Assembly: GCA_031284985.1 (NCBI GenBank)
Contig: JAITWZ010000018.1
Location: 1-36,627 of the forward strand
DNA: 36,627 nt
Direction of reading: 5' to 3'
Source: Mycoplasmataceae bacterium
Lineage (GTDB): Bacteria > Bacillota_I > Bacilli_A > Mycoplasmatales > Mycoplasmoidaceae
A program made the position numbers and the translations under genes. Within the stretch, counting starts at the first letter, position 1. Every line of letters starts with the position of its first letter. This document shows, in pieces, positions 19,249 to 30,787 of the stretch. Under the pieces are notes generated by a model. It was given only the letters and a program-made list of their open reading frames with translations. It was not told where the DNA came from and did no database searches.

Positions 19249-19949
19249 TGGCAGAAAGAATCATCAATGCTTATTTAGTTAAGAAAGATGATTATGGCAT
19301 ATTTGATGAAATCATAACTATCTTGTGTACAAATGGTAACAAATACGTTTGTTTATCAAAGGGCTCAAAGAAAATTAATTCAAAGAATGCGCGAAATTTA
19401 TTTATAGGTTCATTCATTGAATTTGTTATTTTTGAAGCTCGAAGTGAAAATAAAATTTCAAGATTAAAAAAGGCAAATTGTATAACTGCAGCTCCTTGAA
19501 ACATCGAAGGTAATAATGCCTTAAATATTTTAAACCAGTGTATTGTGAAAGCAACAACCACAAGCAAGGAATTTTTTAATTTTTATAAATATGGAGTTGA
19601 ATTGATAACTAAAAAACCAGAAAATGAATATGTGAATATATGTGCCATTCTTAAAAACTATATTTTGTTATTCGGTTTGATGTCAGAACCAAACTACTGT
19701 ATATCGTGTGGAAATCAAGAGATAAATAATTTTAGTCCTTACTTAGGTGGTATGGTATGTCAAACTTGTACGCAAAAAAAGGATATTCCAAAAATTGATC
19801 CTAATGTTTTCCAAATAATATTTGGAATATTTAATGATGATAAATTTCTAGATAACCCAACAGTTGAAAAAAATATCTTACGCTCAGTTATTACAATTTT
19901 ATTGCAATACGTCCAAAAAAATCTTGATACCAAAATTTTGTTTAAATAA
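19248..19949 (+). CDS. recO: DNA repair protein RecO
   Basis: 233 residues. It works with RecR to load RecA during recombinational repair. The N-terminal OB-like domain begins MAERIINAYLVKKDDYGIFD, and the zinc-binding pair CISC (about 151-154) and CQTC (about 171-174) is intact. One TGA is read as Trp (AAPWNIEGNN). The stop/start overlap with plsY and lack of a promoter mark it as the second gene of that operon. Confidence 0.88.
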
Positions 19950-19979
19950 ATAATTAGTTTAGATATCTTATAAAAGGTT

Positions 19980-19985
19980 TATAAT
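19980..19985 (+). promoter_or_regulatory. -10 box of the guanylyltransferase gene
   Basis: TATAAT, 9 bases before the ATG at 19995. Confidence 0.5.
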
Positions 19986-19994
19986 ATTATTATA

Positions 19995-21011
19995 ATGATT
20001 ATTTGTGTTCTAGCAGGTGGGGAAGGTTCGAGATTATGACCACTATCGACACCTGCAAAACCAAAGCAGATTTTAAATTTTACTGGAGCTGATAGTTTAA
20101 TTCAACGCACTTATACTTTAATGCAAAATATCACAAAAAATATTTTTGTTGTTTCAGAAAAATCACATCAACATATAATCTTAAAACAAATCAAAGACTT
20201 TGATAGAAAAAAGATGATTGTTGAACCATGTCGTAAAGGGACAACCAATTGTGTATTGTTAGCTGCCAGATATATTAAAAATTACTTTAAGGGTAAAAAG
20301 AATAATGAGAAAATTTTATTTATTCATGCCGATCACATATTTGATAATAAAATAAATTTCATCTCGTCAATCAAGGGCGCTTTTGCAGTGAATGTCAAAG
20401 GTGGAATTGTTATTGGTGGCAAAAAGCCAACATGTGCCGGAACAAAATATGGTTACATTGAAACAAAAAAAATTAATAATGATTTGTACAAGGTAAATAG
20501 CTTCTGTGAAAAGCCAAATCAACAACTTGCTAACAAACTATATAAAAAACCAAATTATTTTTGAAATGAAGGATTTTTTATTTGTACCATTAATGACTTG
20601 GCAAATAATTTACTAAAAACAAATAAAGAAGTTCATGCAAACTTATTACGTCTATTTGAGTTACCAAGCCTTTATGTAAACAAATTCTATAAAACATTAG
20701 TTCCTTCAGCAATTGAAAAAAGTCTGATGGAAAAATCTGATAACATATATATGTTTCCAATTAATTTTAGTTGAGTCGATTTAGGCACATACAATTCGCT
20801 ATGTTCAATGCTAGGTGGAGGAAATATTATCAAAGGTGAAAACATTTATGAAATGGAAAACACCAATACTTTTGTTCATAATTCCACCAATATCAATGTG
20901 GGTGTAATTGGTCTAGATAATGTGGCTGTTGTACTTACCAATGATGGACTATTAGTGCTTAATAAAGAAAAAGAAAACTTGGTATCAGAGATAACAAAAA
21001 AGATTAAATAA
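19995..21011 (+). CDS. manC: Mannose-1-phosphate guanylyltransferase (GDP-mannose pyrophosphorylase)
   Basis: 338 residues. The nucleotidyltransferase signature is at the start: CVLAGGEGSRLWPLSTPAKP followed by KQ, with the Trp encoded by TGA. FIHADH gives the metal-binding Asp, and FCEKP and WNEGFFI are typical of the mannose-1-phosphate enzyme, as is SWVDLGTY. It would make GDP-mannose from GTP and mannose-1-phosphate. The isomerase half of bifunctional ManC proteins is absent. The stop lies 2 bases from the convergent Stealth gene. The product could feed the glycosyltransferase at 8861 or others elsewhere. Confidence 0.88.
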
Positions 21012-21013
21012 GA

Positions 21014-21928
21014 TTATTCAAACTGTGATTTCTCAGGAAATTTCTTGCTCAATCATTTGCGTATTTTTTTAATTTCATTTTTAGTTTGATGGCGTCTGGC
21101 ATTAATACAAAATAGATTGGGAGACATAAGTGTAATTATTCATGCAAATGGTTGTGTACAATATGATTGATCAACGATGGCAGTAATTGTTCTTTGCTTC
21201 TTGAAAACAACTTTATGAACTTTTTCTAATAACATATAAATAAATATTCTTTGGATGTTAAAAAAACTGCGAAACTGACTATAAATGGTTGCTTCAAATA
21301 CTTTCTTGTATTTACTGTTTTCAACAATATCATTGTAATCGGATTTAACATGGGGTGTCATGTTGTGAAAATCTTGTAGAATTTTAAAATTTGGCTTACC
21401 AGTAATTTCAGCATTACATGTGTAACTGATTAGAGCGTATCAATATTTTACACCCAAAGTAGTTTTACGTACGTGGATAATTGGTTTTCGATCGCTTGTA
21501 AAGAAATAATCCTTTGTTAATGGCTTATTAGCAAACATATCATCACTTGCTAAAATAAAATATTCTGATAATCCTTTAATTCTACCCATCACAGTTTCAA
21601 TGGCATTAGTATTAAAATTTGGTATAGCATCAGCTGGAAAAATATCTTTAAGATCAACAATATGTATTTTAGGATTATTTAAATTTATAAAACTCGGAAC
21701 TTGTTCATCAACAATAATTCAAATATTATTTATCCACTTTAAATTTTTTTGAACAGAACGTAATGAATACATCAATTCATCTGCTTGCATAATATGATGA
21801 ATACCATTTAATTCGTCATGATTAGAAATTTTAGTGCCAGCAGCAACAGCTTTTTTATTTCTAAATTTAGGGTCACTACCGTCACACCAAGTATATACCA
21901 AATCTACATCAAATTTATCTATATCCAT
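21014..21928 (-). CDS. Stealth-family sugar-phosphate transferase
   Basis: 304 residues from the ATG at 21928 (a TTG at 21952 would add eight). Conserved region 1 is DVDLVYTWCDGSDPKFR, near the N-terminus. Region 2 has ELMYSLRSVQKNLKWINN, then IPNFNTNAIET, GLSEYFILASDDMF and DYFF. A later HNMTPHVKSDY fits region 3. Stealth proteins are hexose-1-phosphate transferases of capsules and cell-surface polymers, related to the GlcNAc-phosphotransferase of animal lysosomal targeting; they make phosphodiester-linked sugars. Its position beside a GDP-mannose enzyme suggests a surface phosphoglycan. Several TGA codons are Trp. Confidence 0.87.
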
Positions 21929-21981
21929 TTTTGAAGTTAGTGAATGGAGCAAATTATTTCGCTACTTTCACACTTATATAT

Positions 21982-21987
21982 ATTATA
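21982..21987 (-). promoter_or_regulatory. Putative -10 box of the Stealth gene
   Basis: TATAAT on the minus strand about 53 bases before the ATG at 21928 (29 before the TTG at 21952). If correct, this gene, unlike most here, has a real leader. Confidence 0.35.
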
Positions 21988-22110
21988 ATACACTTTAACA
22001 TCAAATGCTTTATAGTAATTTAATTAAATTATTCTGTCTTTTTGGAGGTATATTTTTAAACTTTATGAGCAACATTCCAAGTACGACTATATACCTTGTA
22101 CTTAATATAG

Positions 22111-22116
22111 TATAAT
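22111..22116 (+). promoter_or_regulatory. -10 box of the efp operon
   Basis: TATAAT, exactly 6 bases before the efp ATG; the mRNA would begin at or next to the A of the ATG. Confidence 0.65.
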
Positions 22117-22122
22117 ATCATT

Positions 22123-22689
22123 ATGGCAGAAGTAATACATGCAAAAGATTTAAGAGCAGGAATGACATTCATAAGCGGGAATGACATATTTTTAGTTTTA
22201 GATAACAGTTTTAATAAAACTGCAATGGGAAAGGGTATTGTTAAATGTCGTGTCAAAAATCTACGTACAGGTACAATCACTTGAAATCCACTAACTGGTG
22301 AAAAATTTGAAAAAGCTGAAGTTGTTACTATCCCTATGAGTTTTAGTTACGCAAGTGGTGATAATTATGTTTTCATGGATAATGGTACATACGAGACTAT
22401 TGAGATTAATGAAAAGAAGTTAGAGTGAGAAAAGAAATTCATTACAGAAGGTATGCAAATAAAGGTGCGTAAATTCGGTGATGAAATTTTAGACGTTGCT
22501 ATGCCTGATCAAGTTACTCTATTGGTAAAAGAGGCTGAAGATGCAGTACAAGGTAATAGCGTTAACTCTGCTGGTAAAAAAGCATGATTAGAAACAGGTT
22601 TAGAAGTTGAAGTACCACAATTTATTAAGACAGGAGAAAAAGTAATTGTTAATACAATAGATGGTAAATACGTTGGTCGAGGAAAGTAA
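22123..22689 (+). CDS. efp: Elongation factor P
   Basis: 188 residues, usual length. It relieves ribosomes stalled on proline runs by binding between the P and E sites. The three-domain layout is kept: N-terminal KOW-like domain with the tip loop [14 protein letters not shown], central OB domain ([17 protein letters not shown]) and C-terminal domain ending with [18 protein letters not shown], close to the family signature. The loop Lys lies in MGKG; no modifying enzyme is in this window. It overlaps the next gene by one base. Two TGA codons encode Trp. Confidence 0.95.
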
Positions 22690-22973
22690 TGATTGAATTT
22701 ATTAGTACTCAGAAACACGGTACCATCATCATCGAACAAAATTGCGTAGTCAATGTTGTAAAGAACATTGTTAAGCAAGTTATTGGGGTATCTTTTGATG
22801 AAATAAAAATTGGATATGTTGGACACGACATAGCCATTGAAGTTGTGCTTAATGCTAAATCTCTTAATAACAGCGTTGCTATTATTAATAGTAGTAGTGT
22901 TACAATTAAAAACAGCATCGTCAAAAGTTTAAATCTTGATAATTTAATTCTTGTATTGAGATTAGACAACTAA
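22689..22973 (+). CDS. Asp23/YqhY-like protein
   Basis: 94 residues. Sequence match is weak, but size, predicted alternating beta-alpha pattern (KHGTIIIEQNCVVNVVKNIV, then VSFDEIKIG, IAIEVVLNA) and position between efp and nusB correspond to the Asp23-family yqhY gene of Firmicutes. YqhY has been linked to control of fatty-acid synthesis in Bacillus; its role in Mollicutes is unknown. A GAGGA sequence 5-9 bases before the ATG is one of the few Shine-Dalgarno-like sites here, and the start overlaps the efp stop. Confidence 0.6.
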   Translation: MIEFISTQKHGTIIIEQNCVVNVVKNIVKQVIGVSFDEIKIGYVGHDIAIEVVLNAKSLNNSVAIINSSSVTIKNSIVKSLNLDNLILVLRLDN

Positions 22974-22975
22974 CT

Positions 22976-23383
22976 ATGGAAAACAACTCTGCACCAAAAG
23001 CTAAACAACAATGAAAGAAGCGTATCGATGTATTCCGTTACATTTATACAACTATTATTGACAACATTGGTGTTCAAGATATCAAATCTAAAGCTTATAC
23101 TGAATATGATTTTGGCGCTGACCAGATGCGAGTAATTGAATACTATGCTGACAACATCGAAACTATACAACAACTCATTACTAGTAAGTTAAACCCTACA
23201 TGACCATGAGCACGTGTGAAACCGATTCTAAAAGCAATCTTATTTTCTGCATACAGTGAATCTAAAACTCTTGGTATTGATAAAAAAATAATCATTGACC
23301 AGGCTATTGTGACTACTAAAAAATATTCTGAACTTAATGATTACCGCTTTATCAATGCAATCTTAGATAAAATTATTGAATAA
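22976..23383 (+). CDS. nusB: Transcription antitermination factor NusB
   Basis: 135 residues, all helical. It matches NusB in its second half: LITSKLNPTWPWARVKPI, then KAILFSAYSE, IDQAIVTTKKYSEL and RFINAILDKI, equivalent to the family's RL...ILR...YE, EAV..AK.Y and FVNG.LD motifs. It binds NusE (S10) and boxA RNA in rRNA antitermination. It follows the Asp23-like gene by 2 bases, in the order found in Firmicutes. Three TGA codons encode Trp. Confidence 0.85.
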
Positions 23384-23384
23384 T

Positions 23385-24011
23385 ATGAACGAGATAAAAC
23401 AAATAGAGATAGATAATAAATTGTGATTTAAGATCACGAAATTAGTTTTTAGTTTCGGCACATCTCTAATTGGTCTTGGATATCTAATTAGCTGACTATT
23501 GGTGCGTATTGGAACATTTTCTAATTCAGTAATTATCCTACCAATCATTTTATGTAATTTGTGTTCTTTAGGTTTATGAGTATTGACCTTCTGACTCGAC
23601 TATAAGGACATGCTTTGCTTGAAGGCAGTGGTTACAATTACCAAAAAGGAATGAGATTTTTACAAACTTTCTCACTATGTTTATGTAGGAGCATTCATGC
23701 TATCACTAATCATATATATGATTATTAGTCAAACATGAGGCCGAGCAGAGGGAGCATTTATTACAATTGCTGCATGTGCTTGTGTTTTTAGTTTAATTAC
23801 CATTGGTATGTATCGTTATGCTGTATGAAAAATTGAATTAATTCTTGCTAAAAGGAAATACCAAAGCGTCAATGATTCAAAGAGTGAATTTTTAAAAAAT
23901 AAACTTTTAGCTGCATCATTAACTCACGAACAATATCAACACAAGAAAGAAACTGAAGAAGAAGAGAAAAAGATTACCACCCCTACTAGTGGTTTTGGCA
24001 GTGGAAATTAA
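23385..24011 (+). CDS. Four-TM membrane protein with charged tail, unknown
   Basis: 208 residues, intact only with eight or more TGA codons read as Trp. About four membrane segments (SLIGLGYLISWLLV, VIILPIILCNLCSLGLWVLT, GAFMLSLIIYMIIS, FITIAACACVFSLITIGMY) are followed by a cytoplasmic tail with a run of Glu and Lys (KKETEEEEKKITTP). No family recognised. It starts one base after nusB and overlaps the mtaB start, so it belongs to the efp operon. Confidence 0.75.
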
Positions 24012-25296
24012 AGGTAAATGTTTTAACATCATTACACTAGGGTGTCGCGTTAATTTATGTGAATCAAATAGCATTGTTGAACAGATTAAAGCAGCTGGGG
24101 GCAAATATACAACTGACATTAATAAGGCACAAATCATCATTATCAACACATGTTCAGTCACTGCTAGAGCAGATAGCAAATCCCGTAACATGATTAACCG
24201 GGCAAGCCAAGCAAAAATGGTTGAATTAGTAGTGTGTATGGGGTGTTACAGTCAATTACATAGTGCTGAAATTACTAATGAAAATGTATGTGTGATTATT
24301 GGAAATAAATATAAAAATAAAATAGTTGACTTAATTGGTGAGTACGAATCAAAGAAGATAGTTAAAATTACCAATATTCGTCAAGAAAATAAAATTGAAG
24401 ATAACTTCACCAATAGTTGTACAGAAAAAACACGGGCTTTTATTAAAATCCAAGATGGGTGTGACTTTATGTGTACATACTGTCTAATTCCTTTTGTACG
24501 TGGTAAACAACGCTCTTTATCGCCGATTTCAGTTATTAACACAATTAAAGATCTAATTAAAAATAACTACAAAGAAATTGTATTAACTGGTGTAAATACA
24601 TCAGGTTATAAGTATGGAACATGCACATTTTATAATTTATTATTAAAAATTAGCCAACTACCTGGAACATTTCGTATTCGTATTTCATCTGTTGAACCAT
24701 TTCAAATGAATAAAAAAATAATCGACTTGATGCTAAATAAAAAAGAAAGGTTTTGTCAATTCCTACATTTGTGTTTACAAAGTGGTTGTGACAAAACATT
24801 AGCTGATATGGGTAGAAAATATACAATTATTGAATTTACAAAGATTGTAACTGACATTAGAAGCATCAATCCATTGTTTTCAATCAGCACCGACCTCATT
24901 GTTGGGTATGCAACTGAAAGTCAAGCCGAGTTTGCCGTTAGTGCTGAAAATGTAAAAAACATACAATTTTGTGACATTCACATTTTCCCATACTCTCCAA
25001 GAAAAAACACTGCTGCATTTTCACTAAAGAATTCAGTATCACCATCACAATTAAAAAACCGTTTTAATATCATCCATGAAATTAATCAGACAAACCAAGC
25101 AAATTATCTTAAAAAATTTATTGGTGAAATTGTTAATGTATTGTTTGAAAAATCTAGCATCAAAAATTATCAAAGTGGACACTCAGAATATTTTTTTAAA
25201 GTCTTAGTGAAAACAAACAAAAGTCTACAAGGGAATATGTATCGTGTAGAAATTACAAAAATTGTTGACAACACTGTTTATGGAATTTTAATATAG
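24001..25296 (+). CDS. mtaB: tRNA t6A37 methylthiotransferase MtaB
   Basis: 431 residues from GTG 24001 (GTG 23989 is also possible; no ATG exists before the first conserved motif). It is a radical SAM enzyme that makes ms2t6A37 in tRNAs. The N-terminal cluster cysteines are in TLGCRVNLCES, NTCSVT and MGCYSQL; the SAM cluster is CDFMCTYC (about 155-162). TLGCRVN and the short C-terminal TRAM-like region favour MtaB over MiaB. It has no in-frame TGA. The start overlaps the previous gene by 11 bases and the end overlaps the convergent gene by 9. Confidence 0.88.
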   Translation: MEIKGKCFNIITLGCRVNLCESNSIVEQIKAAGGKYTTDINKAQIIIINTCSVTARADSKSRNMINRASQAKMVELVVCMGCYSQLHSAEITNENVCVIIGNKYKNKIVDLIGEYESKKIVKITNIRQENKIEDNFTNSCTEKTRAFIKIQDGCDFMCTYCLIPFVRGKQRSLSPISVINTIKDLIKNNYKEIVLTGVNTSGYKYGTCTFYNLLLKISQLPGTFRIRISSVEPFQMNKKIIDLMLNKKERFCQFLHLCLQSGCDKTLADMGRKYTIIEFTKIVTDIRSINPLFSISTDLIVGYATESQAEFAVSAENVKNIQFCDIHIFPYSPRKNTAAFSLKNSVSPSQLKNRFNIIHEINQTNQANYLKKFIGEIVNVLFEKSSIKNYQSGHSEYFFKVLVKTNKSLQGNMYRVEITKIVDNTVYGILI

Positions 25297-26439
25297 TGAT
25301 GCAGATTGAATATAAAATTCATCATCCACATATTCATTAGTAATAATATTCTTTAATATAAAAACATCATTATTGTTGTGGTCTGGATTAACATTGATAT
25401 TAATTCCATCAACTAACTCGCTAAAACGACAATTTTTTTTAATACCAATATTTTCATTTCCGAAATTTGCGTTCGCTGTTTCATAATAAACATCACATGA
25501 CAACTTATCCATCAATCATGAAAATATACCAAATTGATCATTAGATATTTTATCTCTATCAATTTTTAAATTGATTATGTTATCAGCTATTTTATTGACT
25601 GACACAAGATTTGCAATACTATAACTATAGGTTTCAATGTTATTATCTGTGTAGTCATTCAGGCCAAGGAAAACCCCGTTTCCTCGTATGGCTGAACTCG
25701 TGCCACTCATATCATCTTTATACTGAATCATCACCACGATTGGAGTATCTACAATATCTTCAATAGACACAGCAGAAGCTAGATTAAAAAATGTATCGTA
25801 TAACATATGATATTGTAATTCAGCAGTGTCAGTAAAAAGATATGGAACATTTATTGTTTTAGAACTCAAGATGTCAGCCTTAATCAAATTAAACGGTTCG
25901 CCCATACGTAATATTAACTTCTTGCGTACCGCTAAGTTGACATTTAGTTTGCTAAATGGAACAAAGGTATCAACCATCTTCATTTCTAACATGCTACCCA
26001 AATATTCAACAAGTGAACATCCATCATTTTGAATACTTTTAAAAGCTTCTCATGCCATATAAAGATTGGATTTTAACAAGCCATAATTGAATATATAGTC
26101 ATTTTTTATATTGGACTGCACAATCCTGCTAAATATTTTATTGGTATCAATGTTATTTGGTGCAGAGGATAAAATTATTTTTTTCGTATCCACATTAAAA
26201 TTTGTTCTAAATGGTGAGTTGTTATAGGGTACGATCTTATATGAACCATCACTAAATCTATCATAACGGTGACATGTTCTAGCATAACTAAGTGAATATC
26301 GTGGTTCTTCTTCTTGTGATAATCTAGGCTCACTATATGAAGGATTACCAATATGAACTGGAGTTAATAGCGTCAAAAACAACGTTATTATAATCATAAG
26401 TAACACAGAAATTTTAGCAGAAATATGTTTGTTATGCAT
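25288..26439 (-). CDS. Secreted or membrane-anchored protein, unknown
   Basis: 383 residues, joined across TGA Trp codons at 25516 and 26050. Residues 9-27 form a hydrophobic signal or anchor (ISVLLMIIITLFLTLLTPV) without a lipobox Cys; the remainder is outside and rich in Asn, Asp, Ser and Tyr with an acidic stretch (SQEEEPRYS). No known domain recognised. The ATG at 26439 is chosen because TATTAT ends 6 bases before it; an in-frame ATG at 26475 would add 12 residues. It is divergent from def. Confidence 0.65.
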
Positions 26440-26445
26440 CAATAT

Positions 26446-26451
26446 ATAATA
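26446..26451 (-). promoter_or_regulatory. Putative -10 box of the 25288-26439 gene
   Basis: TATTAT on the minus strand, 6 bases before the ATG at 26439. Confidence 0.4.
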
Positions 26452-26479
26452 ACATCCAAGAAAAATAAATCGCATATTT

Positions 26480-26485
26480 TATAAT
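26480..26485 (+). promoter_or_regulatory. -10 box of def
   Basis: TATAAT, 6 bases before the def ATG at 26492. Confidence 0.6.
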
Positions 26486-26491
26486 AAATAT

Positions 26492-27061
26492 ATGTTGAAG
26501 CCTAAAAAGAAATGGATAATTCTTGATACACAACCAGTTATGCGACAGAAATCGTCTTTATTGACATTTCCATTAACTAAAGACGATTTAACCAATATTG
26601 AAAAAATGCAAACATACATTGATGCATCATACAATGGTGAAGACAAAAAATATCATATTCGACCAGGTATTGGGATTTCTGCTTGTCAAATTGGTTGAGG
26701 AAAACAAGTGATTTATATGCATTTAACATCTGATGGTGTAGAACGTCAATTATTAATTGCTAACCCAGAAATTGTATCTTACAGTAAGCAAGTTGCTTAT
26801 TTAAGTTCAGGTGAAGGCTGTTTGAGTACACTTAAAGTTCATGACGGTATCGTTCCGCGAAAAAGCAAAATAGTTGTTGAAGCAATTGATTTACTAGCTG
26901 ACATCAATGGCCAAAAGAAAATAACAATCGAAGCTGATGGGCTTTTTGGTATTTGTCTACAACATGAAATTGACCACCTATCAGGCATTATGTTTTATGA
27001 CCACATAAATAAAACTAACCCGTGACATACTCAAGATGATTGAAAATCAATTGTGCGTTAA
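26492..27061 (+). CDS. def: Peptide deformylase
   Basis: 189 residues. It removes the formyl group from nascent proteins. The three metal-site motifs are present in order: GIGISACQIGW, EGCLS (Cys ligand) and QHEIDHLSG (two His ligands and the catalytic Glu). The C-terminal residues after TGA Trp codons (PWHTQDDWKSIVR) extend it to the stop. Transcription from a leaderless promoter is predicted; there is no gene cotranscribed with it downstream. Confidence 0.95.
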
Positions 27062-27111
27062 TCGTCATAAAGATATAATATCGCATAGAAATCTTTAACC
27101 AACAAAAATTG

Positions 27112-27117
27112 TATAAT
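27112..27117 (+). promoter_or_regulatory. -10 box of the small-peptide/membrane-protein module
   Basis: TATAAT, 6 bases before the ATG at 27124. Confidence 0.5.
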
Positions 27118-27123
27118 AATAGT

Positions 27124-27207
27124 ATGAAAATGTTAATTAGCACTCACTATTTGGCCAGTTCTACAAATTTTCATTTTAGCAACGACAAACTAATATTTTA
27201 TGAATAA
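27124..27207 (+). CDS. 27-residue peptide overlapping the next gene
   Basis: A leaderless frame of 27 residues starting MKMLISTHYL and ending KLIFYE. Its stop TAA lies inside the first codons of the membrane-protein gene at 27200 (8-base overlap), so ribosomes finishing it could restart there. The second, decayed copy of the module is preceded by a similar 22-residue frame ending DLIFYE (27624-27692). That repetition hints at a real coupled leader peptide, but the shared end is also simply the duplicated DNA. Confidence 0.4.
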   Translation: MKMLISTHYLASSTNFHFSNDKLIFYE

Positions 27208-27613
27208 CAAAATAAATACCGATAAAAAAATTAAAATGGAGACATTTTTATCAAGCGAATACAGGAAGTTATACCAGAAACATAAACTGTCGGGAGGAAA
27301 TGATCTTTTTGAACTTTGCAGTAATTATTATAAAATTTTCGGTCGATATAAATACAATCCGAAAATATCACATTGAAAAAATTTTTGTAATCGGTTAAAA
27401 TGACCGCTTCCGCATGAAAAATTAGAGAATGTAATAATGACGCGCGGTAATAAAATTATGGCAGTATTCGTAGTTTCTGTTAGTTTAGCATATGCTATTA
27501 AAGGGGGGCCAAAATATACCGCTTTTTGGCTTTGATTATTTGTGATATTAGGGATATTGTCGCCCTTGTGGATTTTACCATTAATATATCCGGAAATGTA
27601 TGTAAAATACTAG
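27200..27613 (+). CDS. Membrane protein of a tandem family, intact copy
   Basis: 137 residues with TGA as Trp. The N-terminal half is hydrophilic and charged (MNNKINTDKKIKMETFLSSE...), with the conserved block NFCNRLKWPLPHEKLE around residues 70-85. The C-terminal half has two membrane segments, one around MAVFVVSVSLAYAI and one around FWLWLFVILGILSPLWILPL, separated by KGGPKYTA. No family recognised. Two decayed copies follow directly. It has no Shine-Dalgarno and probably is translated by coupling to the overlapping peptide. Confidence 0.6.
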
Positions 27614-27623
27614 TATAAACAAA

Positions 27624-27692
27624 ATGATTGCTATATCAGTTAACAAGAAAACAATAAAATATGACTACGCTGATTTAATATTTTATGAATAA
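27624..27692 (+). CDS. 22-residue peptide before the second copy
   Basis: An open frame of 22 residues (MIAISVNKK... ending DLIFYE) overlaps the start of the second tandem copy by 8 bases, just as the peptide at 27124 overlaps the intact copy. TATAAA ends four bases upstream of its ATG. It may be a remnant. Confidence 0.3.
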   Translation: MIAISVNKKTIKYDYADLIFYE

Positions 27693-28006
27693 GAAAAACA
27701 AGAGTGAGTTTTGAGATTTTGTGATAAGCGAATATGAGAGACTTAGATTAAATATGGGCAATGATTTTCCTAGTTACCCTAGCTATTGTTATTATAAAAT
27801 TTTTGTAATAGATTAAAATGACCACTTTCGGATGAAAGGCTTAAGACTTTTCATTTTACTCGCGCTGACAAAATCTTAACTATTTTTGCAGTCTCGACAG
27901 GTATAATATACGCAATTAAGGGTGGCCAAAATATGCAGCTTTTTGAGTGTGATTAATTTTAATATCAGCTATACCTCTTGCACGGCTAATTCTATGGCTA
28001 ACATAG
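27685..28006 (+). pseudogene. Second copy of the tandem membrane-protein family, frameshifted
   Basis: It begins with the same context as the intact copy (TAATATTTTATGAATAA) and encodes MNKKNKSEFW... up to a premature stop at 27814. Homology continues in another frame with NRLKWPLSDERLK, ADKILTIFAVSTGIIYAIKGG, and after a second frame change with PKYAAFWVWLILISAIPLAR, ending at TAG 28004-28006. Relative to the intact copy there is also a deletion of about 30 bases near the first frameshift. Confidence 0.75.
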
Positions 28007-28026
28007 GCATATAATGCCACATTCTA

Positions 28027-28225
28027 ACCAGAAAATCGCAGCGAAAAAAATTTTTGCAATAGACTAAAATAACCTCCCTTATATGAAAAATTAAAAATGT
28101 AATGTCACGCGCTGATAAATTTTTATCTTAATAGGAGTTTTTGTGGAAGGGCTAAAACATCTGGCTTTTTAAATTTGGGTAATTTATATATCAACACTAC
28201 TAACAAAATTATTAGCGTAGTTAAC
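28027..28225 (+). pseudogene. Third copy of the tandem family, 5'-truncated and decayed
   Basis: Similarity starts abruptly in the middle of the gene. The DNA around 28027-28120 (CAGAAAATCG...GAAAAAAATTTTTGCAATAG...CTTATATGAAAAATTAAAAATGTAATG) aligns with the intact copy at about 27358-27440. It then runs through a shortened membrane-segment region. Stops occur in all three frames. Confidence 0.6.
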
Positions 28226-28299
28226 CAATAACTAAGTGGCAAACTATATTCAATACACCTATAGAAACGATGAATACAATAAGTATCTTATAACTATGT

Positions 28300-28305
28300 T
28301 ATAAT
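28300..28305 (+). promoter_or_regulatory. Candidate -10 box of leuS
   Basis: TATAAT about 51 bases before the leuS ATG. Another TATAAT (28353-28358) overlaps the ATG itself and cannot drive it. The stretch 28226-28356 holds no gene. Confidence 0.35.
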
Positions 28306-28356
28306 TAGTTATAGATGCATGTGTAATGGTAGAAGGCACATTGCAACACAAATATA

Positions 28357-30786
<2,430 letters not shown>

Positions 30787-30787
30787 T

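Noticed and set aside
22056..22280. Minus-strand frame over the efp start
   Set aside because: It is an antisense shadow covering the efp promoter and N-terminal codons; no domain or promoter.
27137..27145. TTAGCACTC, a perfect CIRCE half site inside the small-peptide frame
   Set aside because: The matching right half is absent at nine bases (CCAGTTCTA); only a poor match exists at ten. Likely chance.
28226..28356. Possible T-box leader or other riboswitch upstream of leuS
   Set aside because: No T-box sequence, specifier stem or antiterminator was found in this short AT-rich stretch.
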